NCBI RefSeq assembly: GCF_018320785.1
Contig: NC_054872.1
Coordinates: forward strand, 24,448,769-24,512,768
Reading direction: 5' to 3'
DNA: 64,000 nucleotides
Source: Cheilinus undulatus
Taxonomy: Eukaryota; Chordata; Actinopteri; Labriformes; Labridae
Part shown: positions 60,301 to 64,000 of the stretch, one piece after another
Layout of the letters: every line of letters starts with the position of its first letter
Position numbering within the stretch: the stretch's first letter is position 1
Position numbers and translations under genes: made by a program
The notes under the pieces: model-generated
What the model was told of the DNA's origin: nothing
Databases searched by the model: none
Seen by the model: only the letters and a program-made list of their open reading frames with translations

Positions 60301-60447
60301 AGCCACTGAGCTAGAGAACTCATGGTGTCCAGTGAAGTTCTCTATATGCTGGGAAGGTTTTTTTTCGGACTCTGATCTTCTCAAAGTACTTGGATCCGAT
60401 GTTAAAGGTGGAGGATTATAGCAGTATGAATCCCACCCATTAGCCAT
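51352..60447 (-). CDS. Giant C2H2 zinc-finger protein F (~50 fingers)
   Basis: A single 9.1-kb coding exon encoding 3031 residues. The start AAAGAATGGCT (MANGWDSYCYNPPPL) is the first ATG after the TTTTCAG acceptor near 60490. Residues 1-940 are acidic, Ser/Glu-rich and fingerless, and include three tandem copies of a roughly 120-residue unit. At about 930-995 lies the PVVILTT block with YYCANCKHS...EHHYGCH and a C2HC unit, shared with D and E. From there to the C-terminus I count about 50 C2H2/C2HC units. Linkers are mostly irregular; TGERP-type ones are few, so the fingers probably act in small groups. A 10-residue minirepeat (KRVPEQPLPA) lies near 1675-1705. No KRAB, SCAN, BTB or FiNZ domain is present. 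The open frame over 3000 codons shows strong purifying selection. Its length recalls scaffold-like polydactyl proteins, but no named orthologue is claimed. Confidence 0.93.
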   Translation of the reverse strand: MANGWDSYCYNPPPLTSDPSTLRRSESEKKPSQHIENFTGHHEFSSSVAFHEAPAAKSNFNTNCYSGSDCVYQRYYKESQWQADIGQMDKGSLPDNESSDIATEGLSTSGSFPSSLATNTQGITQDSEMATSCIENYSVASSCSYAEVTETRPSCKFVASTGSPASNPKTGVAAKPSSSEWLLPHTYTSLPAKSQCPYMSGMNENLQRPSNVMTGGHLNPSAHEDISINERLKCQAEDQPSITANIMATTERTVDDGNIKDGYQIHRLMNRTEKHQGESSHIKMRSTESVTDDETDENSDDNIEEQFTSGSQSSTTVFINEQDHKEQVIKERIEPSLYQENVGLDVPNRATGQAKVPVEDQRKERIEPGPETAADGTVKDRHQIQSQMTETEKKQGETSHFQMSDIESMTDDDEEEGYLVGDSDEQSMSPLSTMASFKNEQDPDGIIMKEETEPQLDQANVGLDDPSSKSSQADQQDGCKALKGERIEPGAETVKDGNDDDPRQIQSQMNETENEQRDTSHFQMRDTESITDDEEEGYPVGDAEELSMSSLSSMASLKSEQDEKVIEEGIDQSLDQENVGLDDLNITGDQARDTVESQQDESKAFNGESSGSVSLEKGIFDEQTYSNLNTKDGQEESKETICRDKDAKLNTPSLDPSDIAVPDSKNLTHEARACTNTLESNTESPLQSSKHESFESVPEDNDCSSSTVLSDDYLNLESEKDEQSNESHSEFCLQPLSPSTEESPCQDDERTSAAQWTHNETSLDAGHKSLALTSDSLSIETTDEVTQDASNSTDCSVRGNGLSTDFTRCLEMEKTSATEVTSTVSSPNRHQSLDKILVVPEPEDCVVDDAASSRDSFEEMDTPAEEASGLGMMYGEPLEDSSCDTDEPKFDVNLYGEPAVAIHDSNSVNHLEGQTPQLKSYSQMRKLLQPVVILTTSESINGMTNSYYCANCKHSTYNVDHLIEHHYGCHSRHCFQFCQTCNVYLMGNEQAEKHLCGETLRTDVAEDTELYSDPCLQQNKKRGGRTCSKCQTTFFKLTHYISHMRSHTGITPYKCIKCGSFFSQSSALKRHTKKHCKYRMTQLPVDNVEAVVSTAASSPSDTLVQEKPSGNLYDCFIKLDNVHKTNYCSLCDRYFLTRNQARKHYHNKHKRPKVGLLSSLCKRTSSSKKTQMLKNVIFKCPLCPRPFKYAYNRNRHLRQCVREAVFGGKCKVDGKFQCPLCLAKFTLTSNRYRHIKSFCLKNYFNQLKTDPALRRKVEQKRPNTKTKEPVHKTLPIKEELKQEAPPVLATNIEARYKCTLCPAVFFHPSGKYRHMKKHELLKLTGKAIIFRKSVFSITPKSETVTLPKTDNSKENLNSTEEDSSPALSCRFCGKSFSTMKELKTHERNHRGEKPYQCLQCGKKFKKHCYVVAHKVVHQRRIQCTVCRKILPTIGELIQHRSTHLKRGMLKCPDCTMEFQYPANLLRHVRTHKRKEEKASQLKEQLSVKVQPQKSLDCVKEQSGQKQLQCSLCKEVFDDFNVLKKHCLTHISDSSANQCPFCKRKFSVRRYLVRHMILHAGDKPFSCTNCGKQFYHNFSLTVHRRTCLPGPTPLPATAVPDSRTRTTLQCPCCPRLLKTKERLINHESDHRNNLLDMCSVCGKFFRPKKLRQHKNMFCGGSSSQNAVFSKVSSKSTQRVPEQPLPAKRVPEQPLPAKRVPAQPLPPNSTMLLPFKCPHCPQRFRYRSIYLRHQYRHTGVQPFICSHCGKGFRAHRPWLEHEADCDAAPKQEQSEVKSEAATQSSDIPTSTETVQAPHVEGNEFKCKFCNKTFMKARSLRRHILTHNEVKPYRCKACDSCFSRYDHLKVHQTRCRGKRRRLEVCIPKISLNDIGRGWQDTFSINLAEKEETFDCKICSKSFPSQSKLSRHNTMNHTVKLFKCLKCGSAFSHAKTLRKHQKMRKCRKAAKAKQASFSLDTKPSPDKPFTENLTNSPLEVQGRILHRIQPFFNKKNKHLCKYCPRAFKSLWQLVTHNRLHTGERPYACETCGERFIRKDYVKRHYPKCSKRHGKDNVLCDGCGGFFSQLKLEDHRKTCALIPSSSESTVGQSKQSVPQSPPKGFSCAYCSSRFLLFSQLQEHFLNAHKVETMVPPVTTAPLQHHLSNIPNIKEEPVDESCDKGRTESTNVICQLDAALDIEEPTQYACSQCDMTFSCKSGLGGHQRVHRRQQPYTCKVCQRGFWNKNFYRNHYRKCRMTQILGRSTTPQLEVPLKAEIDLALNASNLEFKDESKPADSEVLQTNSSSQEDIVQKASEENQVHNTPVKEKKAVQYQCSECDESFTDGLMLISHLEDHGREEQERKRNACTKCGKLCSSQGNLQKHMRSHHGMGKNFSCPDCSMAFNSPTDLEIHRTCHDANRPFVCKICSQRFWTSPSLRNHYHKAHPEDIYTCRFCSKTYAAKKSLARHYKTMHQKELKESSVPNQSSSSSSEKQASSQHSTTAESDMDENHCSEDSDSDSAPYFPCHVCGKTFPTSESLEDHQRCHLGEKPHECEECGKCFYQASQLQQHQRMHKSEFQCQLCGRGFVSLFALRKHKHSHGKSRPYRCSKCQLSFTGPSQLAEHMSSHREESFPCDICNHVFPTKSSRVEHRKSHSNSGELLPASVSKEGNEKSLSNAELKYRCGVCNERFRDPEELSEHGCFAAKERQYSCLDCDKHFLHASHLKKHRATHKVSWSSCEYPCNQCNSSFSSSQEFLSHAKSHIETAAESDQNSEAKDSGSSDGFICPVCHQCFVSVTELIHHFPMHPDSTFECKTCGISLPSESKLKEHERNHLITDTEFECTECGQSFFGSNAFLQHQCSEQKHRVDQTEHSYSSAMKSPPTYSQTTAEEEEVDVTDEDMYDCIVCSKQFSSKSSLLEHQNENHADKPFKCEACGKRFALRKYLKQHERKHCHKSIAQRKNQLTETKLKCTECQIEFHTTEDLSLHKRLHAEKEGGDYRCDMCYKSFSQLSLLRQHQESHVGQIVYECTECDKAFAFPHLLEEHQQTHAGSS
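55337..55420. repeat. 30-bp coding minisatellite in gene F
   Basis: Nearly three copies of a 30-bp unit (GGTAAAGGCTGTTCAGGGAC...) lie in tandem. On the minus strand they encode successive KRVPEQPLPA-like decapeptides between two fingers. The near identity of the units implies recent expansion. Confidence 0.9.
58600..59690. repeat. Three tandem ~360-bp coding repeats in gene F
   Basis: Three successive units read on the minus strand share the order: QI...M..TE....SH..M...ES.TDD, then S..S...F/LK.EQD, then QENVGLD.LN-like and ERIEPG.ET-like blocks. Anchors MNRTEK, MTETEK and MNETEN are spaced about 360 bp apart. The units have diverged considerably, the outermost most of all. Confidence 0.8.
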
Positions 60448-61660
60448 TCTTTGCAAAGGCTTGAAGCTGGATCTTATGCTACACAATCCTGAAAACACAA
60501 AGAAGCACAAAATTATAAATGAAACAAAATAAAAAAAACTGTATGTTTTATAAAATAATCACATGCATACAGCAATTTTAAAAAATCTGACCTTTTCTTT
60601 GAGTAGGATCTATCCAGGATGATGAGGATTACATCTGGAAGGAAACCTAGAGAAATAATAAATTAATTAGTTTTACCACTGCAAAGCAAAAGATAATTTC
60701 CTGTATATCAAGTATTAATCAGATACAATCACAATTTAGTCTTTAGTTGTATTTTATCGGGAAGATTGCCCCAAAAATGTCTGTGGCATTGCATCAGATT
60801 CACCAGTTTTCAACAGGCTTCACCAGGCCAAATTTAATTCAAGACAAAAGACAAACAAAAGGTCCCTTTTTTTTTTGAGCTAGTCATTGCAGAGGGGCCT
60901 GCAGAACTTGGTAGCAGGGTCTTCACATATGGGGCCTTTTCATGCAAGGCTCAGCAGAGGAACATAGGACTGCTTCTTAAAGAGAAAGGCCTAAGGATCT
61001 GGTGGTATGGTTTAGTAAGGAGACTCAGTGCACTGAAGCAGAACTATGGGAACCAAATATAAAATGTGGAAGTAGAGCGTTAAGACTGGCCTTCTTGGAA
61101 GCTGGGGGATCATGTCCTTGAGAAGGTATTGCTGAGGAACTACATTGTGGAAAGTCTCAGTTGTTATTCAATCAAATAAAAGGCTGCCATCTAGTCACTA
61201 TAAAGTGTTTAGTTGAATTAGGAGGCAAAGACAGGACAGGCAAACAGACCATAAAGACCCAAAATTGTTGTGAGGGCAAACACAAGAGAACAATTGGCTC
61301 AACTGATCTAAACAGCAGCCATCACCATCAACGTCTAAATGTGGAATGAATGGTAAGTGTATCCTGCAAGGCTGAAGGTGCTTTGGGTAGTCAAAAAACT
61401 AGAAAAGAACTATAGAGGCTCAAGTCACAATGTAAAAAAAAAACATCAGTAAGTGCCACAAAGTGCTTCAAGTCTCATCGGACAAAGGTGCTGCCATGCA
61501 TTAATGCCATGCACATGATGTAAAGAAGCTTAAAAAACCTGATAACATCAGCAGTGAAGCAACCAATTATTATCTTGAGACCTCTCATTGTCACCATCAG
61601 TTAAACTGCCCTCACTAACAAATAATGACCAAAGTACCAAGAGCAGGACAGTGCAAGCCA
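60448..61660 (-). other. 5' flank of gene F
   Basis: A possible non-coding exon lies at about 60594-60633 (acceptor TTCCTTCCAG, donor AAAG|GTCAGA). The remaining sequence is unremarkable. The transcription start was not found. Confidence 0.35.
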
Positions 61661-61679
61661 TCTGTATTTGGGAGACTCA

Positions 61680-61960
61680 TTTTATCACTGGGGACAACAG
61701 CGGGGAAGAGTCAAGCTCAGTAAATAGTGTTCTCTAAAGAGCTGGGTCTTTAGCTTTCTCTTCAAAGTAAAAAGAAACTCAGCTGATCAAATGAAGTTGG
61801 GTAATTAATTTAAATCATTCAGGGATAAAAGAGGACAAGAGTTGAGCTAATGACTTGGGGCAGTACCAGGCACTTTTTGCTGGCTGAGCGTAGCAGGCAA
61901 GAAGGAGAGTAGACCTAGATGAAGTTGCTTCTGTTGATTCTTGTTTTTATGTCACAATTT
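61680..61960. repeat. Probable LINE-associated repeat remnant
   Basis: AGCTCAGTAAATAGTGTTCT, AGAGCTGGGTCTTTAG, ACTTGGGGCAGTACCAGGCA and GGCTGAGCGTAGCAGGCAAG resemble stretches of an abundant fish interspersed repeat. The family is uncertain. Confidence 0.35.
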
Positions 61961-62559
61961 CAACCCTCCTCCTTGAAAGAAGAAAGAAAGAAAGAGACGG
62001 GCAAAAATGACTCAAGAGATACTCTGGCAGAGATACTTTAATTTTATTTTTAGTTTATTATTCTATTTTACACATAAGTTTAGTTTTCTTATGTTTGGTT
62101 TACTTTTAAACCTTATGGTCTACTTAAAAGCCTACAGCAAATTCCAGTGGAACATTAACATTTGTATCCATAACATTTATGTTTTTTTTTTTTTCATTAA
62201 CAATCTAAATGGACCAAAAAGAGGCAATAGAAAAAACTGAAAGGTGCCTTCACAGTGCGGTTAATCTGCAGTCTGGACATGGAGGCGCAAGCATCTCCTG
62301 CTCAGACTGCAGCTGAGAGGGACTGTTGCGTGAGGACTTAGCTGCCTGTGAGTGCTTTGTGACGGGGAGGGGCCCACTGCAGCACTCACTGCTCACTGAG
62401 AGGAGCAACAACGTTATATGCTTTCACGTCAGAGTCTCGAGAAGTCTCCAGTAACACCAGAAAAAGATGCTAGATTTGTCGCTAGTTGATTTTTTGAAAA
62501 GAGTCACTAGACGGGTCCGAAAACTCACTAAATATAGCAACAAAGTCGCTAAGTTGGCA

Positions 62560-62876
62560 ACACTGTGTGAATGCGGCAAGGCCTGTGAATATGAGTTGCA
62601 GTAGTCAATGCACAATATTGCAAAAGCCTGTACCAGGAGCTGTGTTGCATGCCATGTCAAGTAGGGTCTGATACTCTCAATGTCACAGAGGATAAATTGG
62701 CAAGACTGAGAAATCGAGGTCACGTGAACCTTGAAGGTTAGCTCAATCATATCAGTCAGGTTCCGGGTGGCCTTAGTGGGCATGAGTTTATTTAATCCAA
62801 GCAGGATATTGATCGTGGTTGCATGGTGGGAGTGGCTGGAATGACAATAAGCTCCGTCTTGGAGCTCAAGGTCCAT
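62560..62876 (-). mobile_element. LINE reverse-transcriptase fragment
   Basis: The minus strand gives blocks of a fish LINE ORF2: LVIPASHSHH-like at the start, then PTKATRNLTDMI, SCQFILCDIESIRPYLT and HATQLLVQAFAILCIDYCNS. The last is the typical RPYLTxHATQLLVQALVISRLDYCN region. It is a short, diverged fragment interrupted at both ends. Confidence 0.75.
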
Positions 62877-62885
62877 CTAGAAATA

Positions 62886-63717
62886 GACTCCTGATCAAAA
62901 TTTTGAGACAAGTGGAAAAACTGCAAGAATTTGCATTGTGCACTGTTGGATCTTAAGAAGGTTCTAAGTAGAGCTTCAAAATGCTAAAAGAAGAAATTGG
63001 AGTGAGACAACAAAAAAATTGAGTAAGCAATTCATTGCAAACAACAATTGAACTAAAAAAGGCTGTTCATCAGCTGGTCAAAAGTTGAAGATTAACAGCC
63101 TTTTAAAAACAAAATCTGCGCAAAATTGTGGATTCAATGTCATTTTCTGTCAGGTATTCACACTGTCATGAGCTCCTGATAGCAAAGGCAAAAAAGCTTT
63201 CTGTCTTTGAACATAGGGGGATTGTTGAGCTGCATAAGAAAGGACTCTTGCAATGTGCCATTGCTGCTGAGGTTGGACGCTGTAAGACAGTCATTTTGAA
63301 TTTCTTAAAAGATCCTGACGGTTACGGAACAAAAAAGTCAAGTGGTAGACCCAAAAAAATTTCACCAGCACTGAGCCGGAGGATCTGATTGGCTGTCCGT
63401 CAACACACAGGACGATCCTTGGCCCAAAATAAGGCCATTAATTAGCGCTGACTGTAGCCCAATAACCATCAGATGGCATCTGCGAAGGAAGGGCTTAAAA
63501 AACTAAAAAGGTCTTCAAAGGCCTCGTCTCCTTCAACGCCACAGAACGCCCATTTGGACTTTGCAAGGGAGCTCCAAAAACATGGGAAATTGAAAGAGGG
63601 AAGAAAGTTTTATACTCCGATGAGAAAAAATGTAACCTTGATGGTCCTGATGGCACTCTTAAGTTATGTCTTGTACTTGTAGTGTTTTTCACAATTAAGT
63701 TGACAACATTTGTTGAA
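62886..63717 (+). mobile_element. Tc1-like transposon, 3'-truncated
   Basis: The left end GACTCCTGATCAAAATTTTG follows a TA and matches a common fish Tc1 family. The transposase begins near 63128. It includes the helix-turn-helix LSVFEHRGIVELHKKG...AIAAEVGRCKTVILNFLKD and the GRPKKISPALSRRI block, stops at 63386-63388 in place of the usual continuation, then continues degraded to [18 protein letters not shown] near 63660. The catalytic C-terminal half and right terminus are missing; a different repeat begins at about 63718. Confidence 0.8.
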
Positions 63718-64000
63718 ACTAGAGCCAGACCGATATGGGATTTTTTGGGCCGATGCCGATATTGGGGGCTAAAAAAAAAGCCAATATCCGATATTATCGG
63801 CCGATATCCGATATTTTGGCCGATATATGAAATAAGAACATTGATATACACAGGATATATACTGTACATGGACACAAATATGGAATAATATGTGAATAAC
63901 CAGTTGAATTTATCTTTGTTTATTTCACAAAGATGCAACTTAGATGACATTAAAACACTGTATAATAATCCTATACTGTGGCTTTGGACCATATTAGACA
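63718..64000. mobile_element. CCGATAT-rich interspersed repeat (likely DNA transposon end), cut by right edge
   Basis: It opens ACTAGAGCCAGACCGATATG and carries multiple CCGATAT/GGCCGATATC words, a pattern I know as a terminal region of an abundant teleost repeat. The family is not certain and the element runs out of the window. Confidence 0.45.

Overview
This is vertebrate nuclear DNA, almost certainly from a teleost fish and probably a percomorph. Genes are split by GT-AG introns, intergenic DNA is AT-rich, and the repeats are typical of fish: Tc1 elements (one close to the Passport type), hAT elements with 8-bp target duplications, and tails of several LINE families. I saw no CRISPR array, rRNA, tRNA or retroviral element.

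The backbone is a head-to-tail array of six C2H2 zinc-finger genes, all on the minus strand: A (1-3115, cut by the left edge), B (9563-13769), C (24170-28993), D (33709-35304), E (38295-41318) and F (51352-60447). All keep their fingers in one very large exon preceded by a short or non-coding exon. None shows a KRAB, SCAN, BTB, THAP or FiNZ domain. B and C end in the same kind of C-terminal finger. D, E and F share a different conserved block: a short PVV..L.T strand followed by a paired C2H2/C2HC finger. D is collinear with the N-terminal half of E. F is a giant of 3031 codons with about 50 fingers. The array therefore looks like two old paralogous groups of DNA-binding proteins.

Two other genes sit between B and C. 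A three-exon gene (14983-16868, minus) encodes a Myb/SANT-like transcription factor related to MYPOP (p42POP), with a polyglutamine tract and an arginine-rich tail. A five-exon anionic-type trypsinogen gene (19374-20506) is the only confident plus-strand gene. It has a TATA box and a PTF1-like pancreas element, and is followed about 2 kb downstream by a decayed trypsin copy whose promoter is still very recognisable.

Intergenic DNA is mostly transposon debris: two Tc1 elements at 3.7-5.9 kb, a third at the right edge, a hAT nested inside a hAT at 42.5-44.6 kb, a possible second nest at 30.9-31.9 kb, three relatives of one hAT family carrying a CAGGGTTYCTRCAGATY terminus, LINE coding fragments at 6.6 and 62.7 kb, and LINE 3' tails at 18.2, 28.3, 33.0 and 49.5 kb. 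Exon joins were made by eye from splice consensus and frame continuity. Transcription starts and most untranslated exons are not resolved.
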